A stretch of DNA of 64,000 nucleotides from JANXSD01 sp038206385 (lineage in GTDB: Bacteria > Bacteroidota > Bacteroidia > AKYH767-A > OLB10), in the NCBI GenBank assembly GCA_038206385.1, contig JBBRAW010000003.1, positions 21,467 through 85,466 on the forward strand, given 5' to 3'. The notes beneath the pieces were generated by a model. The model made no database searches. It was not told where the DNA came from and saw nothing but the letters and a program-made list of their open reading frames with translations. A program made the translations under genes and the position numbers. This document shows, in pieces, positions 35,469 to 43,638 of the stretch; the stretch's first letter is position 1, and every line of letters starts with the position of its first letter.

Positions 35469-35588
35469 TTAAAACCTAAATCCGGATAATATTAATAGTC
35501 CAGAAGCTAAAATTAAAAGTGACACAGAAAGGCGGGTGAAACTAGCATTGTGCAATTTCAATTCTGGAGTAGTATCTTTTTTCATCAT
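35469..35588 (-). CDS. Small one-helix membrane protein (39 residues)
   Basis: The frame reads MMKKDTTPELKLHNASFTRL and then a hydrophobic helix SVSLLILASGLLILSGF ending RF. A GAGGAAA sequence lies about 8 nt before the tandem ATG ATG, which is unusual for this window and supports translation. A bidirectional terminator lies directly downstream. No family is recognised; small single-pass proteins often stabilise larger membrane complexes. Confidence 0.5.
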   Translation of the reverse strand: MMKKDTTPELKLHNASFTRLSVSLLILASGLLILSGFRF

Positions 35589-35731
35589 TTTGTTATTTCC
35601 TCAACTAAGGCAAACACTGTACCTTTTATTATTTTCCTACGGAGTTTATTACCGTGTTCCAATAGCATAACTGTTGTTTCACCCATATTGATCTTTTTCC
35701 TCCATCGATATCGATTAATTCTTCTCTTTGA

Positions 35732-35739
35732 TACCTTTG
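35732..35739 (+). promoter_or_regulatory. -7 box 4 nt before the LtaS-like start codon
   Basis: TACCTTTG is a full TAnnTTTG match and is followed by CGCC and then ATG 35744. Transcription should begin at or next to the A of the ATG, so the mRNA is probably leaderless. No -33 TTTG at 18-21 nt is visible. Confidence 0.5.
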
Positions 35740-35743
35740 CGCC

Positions 35744-37627
35744 ATGCGATTAAAGCCATGGCAACCTTATCAATTATTAGTGAAGAGGCTTTCCATTGCA
35801 CTTTTACTATATTCTATTTCTCGTGTCGTATTTGCACTTTGCAACCCAGGAACTGCAATTGGTGGAGGTATCACGCCATTCATTTATGGGATCCGATATG
35901 ATATTGCGGCTATTGTTATTCTAAATAGCCTATTTATCGTTCTACACCTCTATCCTACCAAATTATTTTTTAATAAAATTTACCAAAATCTATTAGCTTT
36001 CCTTTTCCATTTCATCAACAACTTAGCGCTACTTTTTAACTATATCGATTGTGCCTGGTTTCCCTACACACAAAAAAGAACTACAGCCGATTTCTTTACA
36101 TTACTAAAAACTGGTAACGATGCAGGAAATAATATTGGTCAATATATAGTAGATTATTGGTATATCTTATTAACGTGGTTGATTAGTATCTTTTTGGGGA
36201 TTTTTCTGTACAAAAAAACGAGGTTTAATTACCACGATCAAAAATTACCAACTCTCATAATACGAATAGTCGTTCTAATTGGTAGCGTTGCCATTTTTGT
36301 TGTAGCAGCTCGAGGCGGATTGCAATACAAACCACTTTCGGTTCAAGAAGCTGCAAGTATGACTAAACAGCAGTGTATTCCGTTAGTACTTAATACACCT
36401 TACACGCTCATCAAAAATTATAGCGCTGATCCTTTGCCCTCAGAATTATATATGAGTACCATTCAAGCCGACCAGCTTTTCAATCCACATCAACAAATGA
36501 ATCCGATAGATTCAATGGACAAAAAAAATGTGGTGATTATCATTCTTGAAAGCTTTTCGAAACAATATATTGGTGCTTTTAATAATGGAATTGGCTATAC
36601 TCCATTTCTGGATTCATTGATGAAAGAAAGTTTGGTTTATACAAGAGCGTATGCAAATGGAAAAAGATCTATCGAAGGAATTCCTGCGGTTACTAGTTCA
36701 ATGCCTTCGTTAATGGACGAACCATTTATTACTTCCGCATGGAACACGAATTACATTAGTAGTATTGCCTCTACGTTGAAACCTTTAGGATATAGATCTG
36801 CTTTCTTTCACGGAGGAAATAATGGCACTATGGGATTTGTTAGTTTCTGTAATCTCATCGGATACGATGAGTATAACGGACGTAATGAATACGACGGAGC
36901 AAAAACTGATTACGATGGTAACTGGGGTATTTTTGATGAACCATTTTATCAATTTATGATTCGTAAAATGAATAAGATGCAACAACCATTTTTGTCTACC
37001 GTATTCTCACTTTCCTCTCATCATCCGTACACTATTCCTGCTCCTTATAAAAACAAATTCCCAAAAGGAACTCAAGAGATTCATGAAAGTATCGGTTATG
37101 CTGATTTTGCATTAAAAACATTTTTCAAAGAGGCTGCGAAACAACCTTGGTTTAAAAATACACTCTTCGTAATCACTGCGGATCATACTGGTCCGGCGAG
37201 TGGTGCATACTATACTACACGACAAGGAATATATGAAATTCCAATTTTATTTTATGAATCTAATTCTGTTTTGAAAGGTAAATCAAACATTGTTGCTCAA
37301 CAAATAGATATTTTTCCTACTGTTTTAGATTACCTTCATTACAATGGAAAATTTAGTTCATTTGGTCAAAGTTTATTATCAAATATTCACATGCGTGGAG
37401 CAGTAAATTATATGAATAACTCATGGCAATTAATTACGTCAAATTATTCACTGCTCTTTGATGGTACTAAGACAACAGGATTATATAATTTGAAAAATGA
37501 TAGTTTATTACAAAACAATTTGAATGTTTCGCTTGCAGATACTGTTCGTTATTATGAGCCATTTCTTAAAGCTATATTACAACAATACAGACAAGGTTTA
37601 ATTCATAATACCATCGTTAAGAAGTGA
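35744..37627 (+). CDS. LtaS-like sulfatase-superfamily membrane enzyme
   Basis: The 627-residue protein has about five N-terminal membrane helices (to about residue 190) and a periplasmic alkaline-phosphatase-fold domain. Key motifs are VVIIILESFSKQYIG (metal Glu), GKRSIEGIPAVTSSMPSL (nucleophile region), FHGGNNGTMGF, SLSSHHPYTIP and VITADHTGP (metal Asp and His). It belongs to the LTA-synthase/phosphoglycerol-transferase group, which moves phospholipid head groups onto glycans or lipids. Bacteroidota lack lipoteichoic acid, so the acceptor is unknown. The next gene, a lipid kinase, overlaps by 4 bp (GTGA) and could recycle diacylglycerol left by this reaction. Confidence 0.85.
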   Translation: MRLKPWQPYQLLVKRLSIALLLYSISRVVFALCNPGTAIGGGITPFIYGIRYDIAAIVILNSLFIVLHLYPTKLFFNKIYQNLLAFLFHFINNLALLFNYIDCAWFPYTQKRTTADFFTLLKTGNDAGNNIGQYIVDYWYILLTWLISIFLGIFLYKKTRFNYHDQKLPTLIIRIVVLIGSVAIFVVAARGGLQYKPLSVQEAASMTKQQCIPLVLNTPYTLIKNYSADPLPSELYMSTIQADQLFNPHQQMNPIDSMDKKNVVIIILESFSKQYIGAFNNGIGYTPFLDSLMKESLVYTRAYANGKRSIEGIPAVTSSMPSLMDEPFITSAWNTNYISSIASTLKPLGYRSAFFHGGNNGTMGFVSFCNLIGYDEYNGRNEYDGAKTDYDGNWGIFDEPFYQFMIRKMNKMQQPFLSTVFSLSSHHPYTIPAPYKNKFPKGTQEIHESIGYADFALKTFFKEAAKQPWFKNTLFVITADHTGPASGAYYTTRQGIYEIPILFYESNSVLKGKSNIVAQQIDIFPTVLDYLHYNGKFSSFGQSLLSNIHMRGAVNYMNNSWQLITSNYSLLFDGTKTTGLYNLKNDSLLQNNLNVSLADTVRYYEPFLKAILQQYRQGLIHNTIVKK

Positions 37628-38499
37628 AAAAAATACGCATACTCATCAACCCTATTGCTGGTAATGGATTAGCGCCTCGCATTGCAAAGATGGTGGATGC
37701 CTCCGGGCTCAATAACAACTACGAAGTAGAAACACAAACAACAGAATATGCTGGTCATGCAGTAGCGTTAACACGAGAAGCAGTTCAACAAGAGTATGCT
37801 GCTGTGATTGCTGTTGGTGGTGATGGAACTGTTAACGAAGTTGCCTCTTCATTAGTTGGAACGAATACAAGTTTAGGGATCATACCAGCAGGATCTGGAA
37901 ATGGATTAGCGCGTCATATTGGAATGAATTTGAATCCGCATAAAGGATTGATGCAATTGAATACTGCAAAAATTGAAGCTATTGATAGCTTAAAAATCAA
38001 TGATCGATTTGCTGTTAATGTTTCAGGATTTGGATTTGATGGTTATGTAGCATGGCTTTTTAATAAATCTAAAAAACGTGGATTAAGTACCTATGCAAAA
38101 ATCGGCGTTCAAGAATATTTTCGTTATCCACCTGCTGATTTTAAAATAAATATTGATGGGAAAGATTACGAGCATTCAGCAACCATGTTGGTGATTGCAA
38201 ATGCTTCACAGTTTGGCAACGCCGCAGTGATTGCTCCTCGTGCTGATTTGCATGATGGACTACTTGATTTAGTTGCTGTACGTCGGCCAGGAATTTTGCA
38301 TTTGCCGCAAATGTTTTTTCGTTTGTTTAATGGGACATTGAAAGATAATAATTATTTAAAAACATATCACTGCAAAAAATTTACTGCTATCGCATCAAGA
38401 CCATTGCATTTACATATTGATGGTGAAGCAGTAGATCCAATCAGTAAAATTGATGTTGAATTATTTCCTGCATCTTTAAAAGTTTTAATGCCAAAATAA
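37624..38499 (+). CDS. Diacylglycerol kinase-family lipid kinase
   Basis: The 291-residue protein is a soluble DagK/YegS-type kinase. The nucleotide motif GGDGTVNEVAS begins at residue 65, followed by the conserved GIIPAGSGNGLARHIG and the C-terminal DGLLDLVAVRR and HIDGEAVDP. It would phosphorylate diacylglycerol or a similar lipid with ATP at the inner face of the membrane. The start is GTG, overlapping the TGA of the LtaS-like gene, and its stop overlaps the next ATG (TAATG). Coupling to the LtaS-like enzyme suggests lipid recycling. Confidence 0.9.
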   Translation: MKKIRILINPIAGNGLAPRIAKMVDASGLNNNYEVETQTTEYAGHAVALTREAVQQEYAAVIAVGGDGTVNEVASSLVGTNTSLGIIPAGSGNGLARHIGMNLNPHKGLMQLNTAKIEAIDSLKINDRFAVNVSGFGFDGYVAWLFNKSKKRGLSTYAKIGVQEYFRYPPADFKINIDGKDYEHSATMLVIANASQFGNAAVIAPRADLHDGLLDLVAVRRPGILHLPQMFFRLFNGTLKDNNYLKTYHCKKFTAIASRPLHLHIDGEAVDPISKIDVELFPASLKVLMPK

Positions 38500-39104
38500 T
38501 GAATGATAAAAAATTAGACGAAGGATACTGGGATAATCGCTATCGTGATGATTCATCAGCATGGGATGTAGGATTTATTTCCACGCCATTAAAAGAGTAC
38601 ATCGACCAATTGCAAAATAAAGAACTAAAAATTCTTATTCCAGGATGTGGGAATTCGTATGAAGCGGAATATTTATTTAATCATGGATTTAAAAATATTT
38701 TCATCATTGATTTAGCAGATACTCCATTAGAAAATTTTGCTAATCGAAACCCTTCTTTCCCAAAAGCGCATTTATTAAAAGGAGATTTTTTTGATCATAA
38801 AGACACGTATGATTTGATCATTGAACAAACTTTTTTCTGTGCAATCAATCCATCATTAAGAGGTGCTTATGTTGATAAAATGCATCAATTATTAAATCCA
38901 AATGGAAAATTAGTAGGATTGCTTTTTGATTTCGAATTCGATAAGGAAGGACCTCCATTTGGTGGTAGCAAATCCGATTATATTGTATTATTTACTCCTT
39001 ACTTCGAATTAAAACATTTCAAACCTGCATATAACTCCATTGAACCGCGTTCTGGTAAGGAACTCTTCATCCTCTGTTTACGAAAAAACCGAGGGATTGA
39101 CTAA
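38499..39104 (+). CDS. SAM-dependent methyltransferase of the TPMT type
   Basis: The 201-residue protein has the thiopurine methyltransferase look: an N-terminal WDNRYRDDSSAWDVGF, the SAM motif ILIPGCGNSYEAEYL near residue 44, IIDLADTPLENF, and FDLIIEQTFFCAI-like segment (YDLIIEQTFFCAINP). Bacterial relatives methylate S, Se or Te compounds or small metabolites. The substrate here is unknown. The start codon overlaps the lipid kinase stop, and the 3' end lies 10 nt before the NlpC/P60 ATG. Confidence 0.82.
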   Translation: MNDKKLDEGYWDNRYRDDSSAWDVGFISTPLKEYIDQLQNKELKILIPGCGNSYEAEYLFNHGFKNIFIIDLADTPLENFANRNPSFPKAHLLKGDFFDHKDTYDLIIEQTFFCAINPSLRGAYVDKMHQLLNPNGKLVGLLFDFEFDKEGPPFGGSKSDYIVLFTPYFELKHFKPAYNSIEPRSGKELFILCLRKNRGID

Positions 39105-39114
39105 ATTCGCAGCA

Positions 39115-39669
39115 ATGCTAAAACGATTTCTCCTTATTTGTTGTCTTCTCACCCCTTGGATTTTATCTATGGGTCAGACAACGATGCAGGATAGCGATTT
39201 CATGCAGGATTACCGTCGCAGTTACTTTTCGGAAGAATTAGGAATTGATATACCTACTAAATTCAATGTTACATTATATGACACCATCGTAAGTTGGCTT
39301 GGTACACCGTATCGGTTTGCCGGCAACTGCGAAAAAGGAATTGATTGCTCTGGATTTGTTACCGTATTATACGATCGGGCATTGGGTCTAAAGCTTGGAG
39401 CTCGAAACGCTGCGGAAATTTATAATTTGATGGAGAAAATCGATCCATCAGAATTGAAAGAAGGGGATCTAGTTTTTTTCAGCATCCATAAAAGAAGAAT
39501 TTCGCATATTGGTGTTTATTTAAGCAACAATAAATTTGTGCATTCGAGTACTTCAAGAGGAGTTATTATCAGTGATTTAAATGAGCCTTATTATAAGCGT
39601 TATTTCGCTGGAGCAGGGCATCAAAAACCTGTTTTAGTAAATAATTTAACACAAGCAAAGGACGAATAA
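39115..39669 (+). CDS. NlpC/P60 (C40) cell-wall peptidase, exported
   Basis: The start was set at ATG 39115 (MLKRFLLICCLLTPWILSMG), which opens with a clean signal peptide; the longer frame from 39040 would run through the methyltransferase gene. The 184-residue product has the C40 catalytic set: Cys78 in GIDCSGFV, His131 in ISHIGVYL and a third polar residue near His143 (FVHSSTSRG). Such enzymes cut peptide bonds between D-glutamate and diaminopimelate or similar links of peptidoglycan in the periplasm. Confidence 0.9.
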   Translation: MLKRFLLICCLLTPWILSMGQTTMQDSDFMQDYRRSYFSEELGIDIPTKFNVTLYDTIVSWLGTPYRFAGNCEKGIDCSGFVTVLYDRALGLKLGARNAAEIYNLMEKIDPSELKEGDLVFFSIHKRRISHIGVYLSNNKFVHSSTSRGVIISDLNEPYYKRYFAGAGHQKPVLVNNLTQAKDE

Positions 39670-39672
39670 AAG

Positions 39673-40179
39673 ATGCAACGTGAACCTACTTTGCTGTTAA
39701 ACAGCTTACAAATTAGTCAGAAAATAAATCGAATTGCTTATCAAATTTACGAGGATAATTTTAATGAAAACGAAATAATTATTGCAGGAATTGCCAACAG
39801 TGGATTTGTATTTGCAGAATTATTAAAGGTTGCTTTAGAAAGAATTTCTACTATCCCATTACAACTTATTGAAATTCGACTTAACAAAGAAAATCCAATT
39901 CATTTTCAACTTACACCTCCTTTAAAGATGCAAGACTTTGACAATAAAGTAATAATTATTGTTGATGATGTATTAAATTCAGGAAAGACGTTGATGTACA
40001 GTTTGAGACCGTTTTTAGAAGCGGAGACAAAGAAAATTAGAACTGTACTATTAGTTGATAGAGATCATAAAAGATATCCTGTAGAAGCCGATTTTGTTGG
40101 AATAACTTTAAGTACAACACTTCAAGAACATATTCGAGTGGAATTAAAAGCTGGAAAAGAAGCCGTTTACCTTGAATAA
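39673..40179 (+). CDS. Phosphoribosyltransferase (PyrR-like)
   Basis: The 168-residue protein has the type I phosphoribosyltransferase fold with PRPP motif VIIIVDDVLNSGKTLMYSL at residues 93-111. It resembles PyrR or a uracil/hypoxanthine phosphoribosyltransferase. The early segment IIAGIANSGFVFAELL is the usual first loop. The function (regulator of pyrimidine genes or base salvage) is open. It lies 3 nt after the NlpC/P60 gene and so probably shares its transcript. Confidence 0.82.
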   Translation: MQREPTLLLNSLQISQKINRIAYQIYEDNFNENEIIIAGIANSGFVFAELLKVALERISTIPLQLIEIRLNKENPIHFQLTPPLKMQDFDNKVIIIVDDVLNSGKTLMYSLRPFLEAETKKIRTVLLVDRDHKRYPVEADFVGITLSTTLQEHIRVELKAGKEAVYLE

Positions 40180-40275
40180 TAAAATATTTGAGTTAATTAT
40201 CTGTTAAAGCACATCTACTATGTACTTCAATGCCTTTATTTTGCAGTTAATGTATCGAAAGAAAATTGTGATTTC

Positions 40276-42135
40276 ATGATCCAGTCAAAAAAAACATATT
40301 CAACAATACCATTTGTTGCATTACTAGTTAGCCTTATCCTACTCACAGGAAAAACTTTTTCGCAAACACCATTCTTTTCAGCTACTGCCAGCAAATCAAC
40401 AGTGGGGTTAAATGAGCAGTTTCAAGTGAGCTTTAGTATCAATGGTTCAGCACGTTCATTCCAACAGCCAAATCTTACTGAATTCAATGTACTTTCTGGT
40501 CCTAACCAAAGTAATAGTATGGAGTTTAGTAATGGCAGTTTATCACAAACACTTACCTTATCGTATATTCTTCAACCTAAGTCGGAAGGTAATTTTAAAA
40601 TCGGTCCTGCATCAATAGAAGTAAACGGAAAACGTATTGCATCGAATGTTGTAAATATAACTGTGGTTAAAGGAAATGCTCCTGCTGCGCAAAATAATAA
40701 AGGTCAACAAAACAATGATGATGATAATAGTGGCATTTCCGATCGAAATATTTTTGTAAGAGCAACGGCAAATAAAACGAGTGCATATATAGGTGAGTCA
40801 GTAGTTGTATCTTTTAAATTGTATACTAATGTTTCCATGAATAGTCCTGTTGTTACGAAGATGTCGGAGTTTAATGGATTTTGGAATAAAGATATTGACA
40901 TGACATCTCAGATGACGAAAGAATTAGAAAATGTTAATGGAGTAAATTACAACACCTACGAGATTAGAAAAATAGTTTTGTTTCCGCAACAAACAGGAAC
41001 GCTTACTATCGATCCAACAGAATATGAAACAATAGCCCGATCAACAGTAAAAAATAATAATCGTAGTATTGATCCCTTTAGTTTTTTCCAAGGTGGTGAT
41101 CCATTTGCTGCAATGCAAGGATATCGTGATGTGAAATTTGCTTTTAAAAGTAATTCCATAAAAATTAATGTTCGTGAATTACCGCCTAACAAACCTTCCT
41201 CATTTAATGGAAGTGTAGGTAAATTAAATTTTGAGGCTTCTATTGATAAAAATTCAGTACGCGCCAACGAGCCTGTTACCTTAAAAATAAAAATATCAGG
41301 CACTGGAAATCTTAAACTTGCTGAAGCTCCAGAAATTAAATTTCCGCAAGACATCGAAACATACGACCCAAAGATTGCTGAGAATTTAAAAACAAATTTA
41401 TCAGGGCTTACCGGAACAAAATCATTTGAATATTTAATTATTCCTCGGCATGAAGGAAGTTATACGATTGAACCAATTACATTTTCTTATTTTGATTTAG
41501 AGAAAAAACAATATGTTACACAACGAAGCAATACATTCACTATTAATGTAACAAGAGGAACTGGCGAACAAACTGTTGCAACAGTAATTGGTAGTAAAAG
41601 TGAATTTCAAGTTATTGGAAAAGATATACGCTATATAAAAATCAAACAACCTGACTTCACTATTTCGAGTGATAATTTTTATGGATCAATATCATTTTAT
41701 GGGTTAAGTGTATCTCCACTATTATTATTTGTAGGATTGTTAGTTTATCGTAAACGTCAGGATGAAATAAATGGCAATGCTGGTTTACTAAGAATACGAA
41801 ATGCTACAGTTGTTGCTAAGAAGCGTTTATTAGTTGCTGATAAATTATTAAAATCCCAGCAATCAACTCCAGTTTATGAAGAAATTTCAAGAGCTTTATG
41901 GGGTTATGTAAGCGACAAATTATCGATTCCACTATCAGAGTTATCAAAGGAAACGGTGTTACAAGTATTACTGCAAAATAAGGTTAGTAATACCACCGCA
42001 GATGAGTTTATCAATACGCTTCACACTTGTGAGTTCGCACGCTATGGAGGTACCGGTACTACGGGTGAGCCTCAACAAGTTTATGATCGAGCAATAAATT
42101 TGATTACTAAATTAGAAGGAGAATTGAAGGCATGA
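40276..42135 (+). CDS. batD: BatD family protein
   Basis: The 619-residue protein has a signal peptide ending in TFSQ, tandem beta-sandwich domains (FSATASKSTVGLNEQFQVSF; FVRATANKTSAYIGESVVVSF; FEASIDKNSVRANEPVTLKI) typical of BatD, and one C-terminal membrane helix (YGLSVSPLLLFVGLLVY) with a cytoplasmic tail. Bat proteins were linked to aerotolerance and envelope stress in Bacteroides. The usual batA-batB-batC genes are not directly upstream here; instead batD follows a 96-nt gap after the phosphoribosyltransferase. batE overlaps its end (ATGA). Confidence 0.88.
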   Translation: MIQSKKTYSTIPFVALLVSLILLTGKTFSQTPFFSATASKSTVGLNEQFQVSFSINGSARSFQQPNLTEFNVLSGPNQSNSMEFSNGSLSQTLTLSYILQPKSEGNFKIGPASIEVNGKRIASNVVNITVVKGNAPAAQNNKGQQNNDDDNSGISDRNIFVRATANKTSAYIGESVVVSFKLYTNVSMNSPVVTKMSEFNGFWNKDIDMTSQMTKELENVNGVNYNTYEIRKIVLFPQQTGTLTIDPTEYETIARSTVKNNNRSIDPFSFFQGGDPFAAMQGYRDVKFAFKSNSIKINVRELPPNKPSSFNGSVGKLNFEASIDKNSVRANEPVTLKIKISGTGNLKLAEAPEIKFPQDIETYDPKIAENLKTNLSGLTGTKSFEYLIIPRHEGSYTIEPITFSYFDLEKKQYVTQRSNTFTINVTRGTGEQTVATVIGSKSEFQVIGKDIRYIKIKQPDFTISSDNFYGSISFYGLSVSPLLLFVGLLVYRKRQDEINGNAGLLRIRNATVVAKKRLLVADKLLKSQQSTPVYEEISRALWGYVSDKLSIPLSELSKETVLQVLLQNKVSNTTADEFINTLHTCEFARYGGTGTTGEPQQVYDRAINLITKLEGELKA

Positions 42136-42902
42136 AAAACCATTCGATGAAAATTATTTTACTTTTAGTAATACTAAGTTTAGTATTTAGCATTTCAAAT
42201 GCATCAACTCCATTACAACAATTTGAGAATGCAAACAAAGCTTATCGATCTGGGGATTATCCAAGAGCATCGCAATTATATGAAGCGCTAATTTCTTCTG
42301 GACAACATACTCCAGAAATATATTTCAATAATGGAAATTGCTATTACAAAATGCAAAATTTTCCGAGTGCAATATTAAATTATGAAAGAGCGAAAAGAAT
42401 AGATCCTCTTGACGAAGATTTAAATTACAATTTAAAGATTGCATACGCAAATACTGTTGATAAAATAGAACCTATTCCATTATTATTTTATGAACGATGG
42501 GGCAATGCTTTTTTATTTTCATTCAATACTGCAACATGGTCGTGGATAGCAATTATTTTAATGTGGATTTCTCTTGCTTTTGGAATATGGTATTTATTCG
42601 CACAAACGATATCCATAAAAAAAACAAGTTTCTTATCGTCAATTAGTACCTTTATTTTAGCACTAATGATTTTTGCACTTGCCTCGTGTTCTCACAAAAA
42701 AATTTACGGACAAAAATCTGCGATTGTGATGAATGCAAATACATACATCAAGAGTTCTCCAGATGCGAAAAGTACGAACTTATTTATGCTCCATGGAGGA
42801 ACAAAAATAGAAGTACTTGATGAGTCAATCGGATGGAAACAGATTCGTATTGCGAATGGCAACATTGGTTGGGTTGAAGGTAAATCGGTTGCCGTTATTT
42901 AG
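42132..42902 (+). CDS. batE: BatE: TPR and SH3 domain membrane protein
   Basis: The 256-residue protein has a signal or anchor helix and TPR repeats in residues about 28-100 (ANKAYRSGDYPRASQLYEAL; YFNNGNCYYKMQNFPSAILN). Two membrane helices near residues 135-195 follow, and a C-terminal SH3-like domain (SAIVMNANTYIKSSPDAKS...GWKQIRIANGNIGWVEG). This is the usual BatE layout. TPRs suggest it docks the other Bat proteins. Its start overlaps batD by 4 bp. Confidence 0.88.
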   Translation: MKNHSMKIILLLVILSLVFSISNASTPLQQFENANKAYRSGDYPRASQLYEALISSGQHTPEIYFNNGNCYYKMQNFPSAILNYERAKRIDPLDEDLNYNLKIAYANTVDKIEPIPLLFYERWGNAFLFSFNTATWSWIAIILMWISLAFGIWYLFAQTISIKKTSFLSSISTFILALMIFALASCSHKKIYGQKSAIVMNANTYIKSSPDAKSTNLFMLHGGTKIEVLDESIGWKQIRIANGNIGWVEGKSVAVI

Positions 42903-43148
42903 GAATTTATAGATTTATCATTACCACTATTGGATCATTCGTTTTAGTAAAATCCAATTTTTCTTCTTATCGAAAATTATTTATTTATCTGAAAACAAGT
43001 AAATTTTCAACAAAATCACCTTCTTAGAACGAGCATTTACATAATAGAAATTTTTTTCGTAATAATATTGGTTGCCATGAACTCAATTTAGCTTTTTTTC
43101 AATAATTTTATAAATCCAATAACAACCTTATCTAAACAACTCCAAATT

Positions 43149-43165
43149 AACAATGTCACATTGTT
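43149..43165. promoter_or_regulatory. 17-bp palindrome upstream of 43186
   Basis: AACAATGT-C-ACATTGTT is a perfect palindrome with a one-base centre, 20 nt before the ATG at 43186. Its size and place suit an operator for a dimeric repressor. No regulator for it is identified. Confidence 0.45.
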
Positions 43166-43185
43166 TAATAAAATAAATTTCTTAC

Positions 43186-43617
43186 ATGAAAATTAAATAT
43201 TCCCTATTCATCATTATTCTCACAACCACGTTGAAATCCTTCGGTCAGGTTTCAAAGAAAGAACAATCGAATTATGAAAAGAATCCTATTTGGATAGCGA
43301 TGATGAGTGATACACTTGCTAATTATTTCGTTGCGAATAATGCATTTGAAAGCTATTGGAAAGTTAGACCAATTCCGATCGAAGAAGAAGATATTATTGG
43401 TCATTCGGAAATGAAAAATGGAGCGCGAAGTAATTGGTTGCAAAAACTATTTATCACTAAAAAAGAACGTCACGAGCATGAATCAGAATTGTATTCCTTT
43501 CAGTATAAGAAATTTAAAAACTGGCAACGTGCAATGAAACCTTATGTGCAAGATGATGGAAGCATACTCACTCCTTCTCAACGTATCGCTATTTGGAAAC
43601 AACAACAATCAAAATAA
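43186..43617 (+). CDS. Exported protein of unknown function
   Basis: The 143-residue protein starts with a signal peptide (MKIKYSLFIIILTTTLKSFG then Q) and then a charged, aromatic-rich region (YEKNPIWIAMMSDTLANYFV; FESYWKVRPIPIEEEDI; HESELYSFQYKKFKNWQRAM). No family is recognised. It lies 21 nt before the T9SS gene at 43639 and may share its transcript, so a link to the secreted protein is possible. Confidence 0.6.
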   Translation: MKIKYSLFIIILTTTLKSFGQVSKKEQSNYEKNPIWIAMMSDTLANYFVANNAFESYWKVRPIPIEEEDIIGHSEMKNGARSNWLQKLFITKKERHEHESELYSFQYKKFKNWQRAMKPYVQDDGSILTPSQRIAIWKQQQSK

Positions 43618-43638
43618 TAATTAGCATTTGCACTAGTA

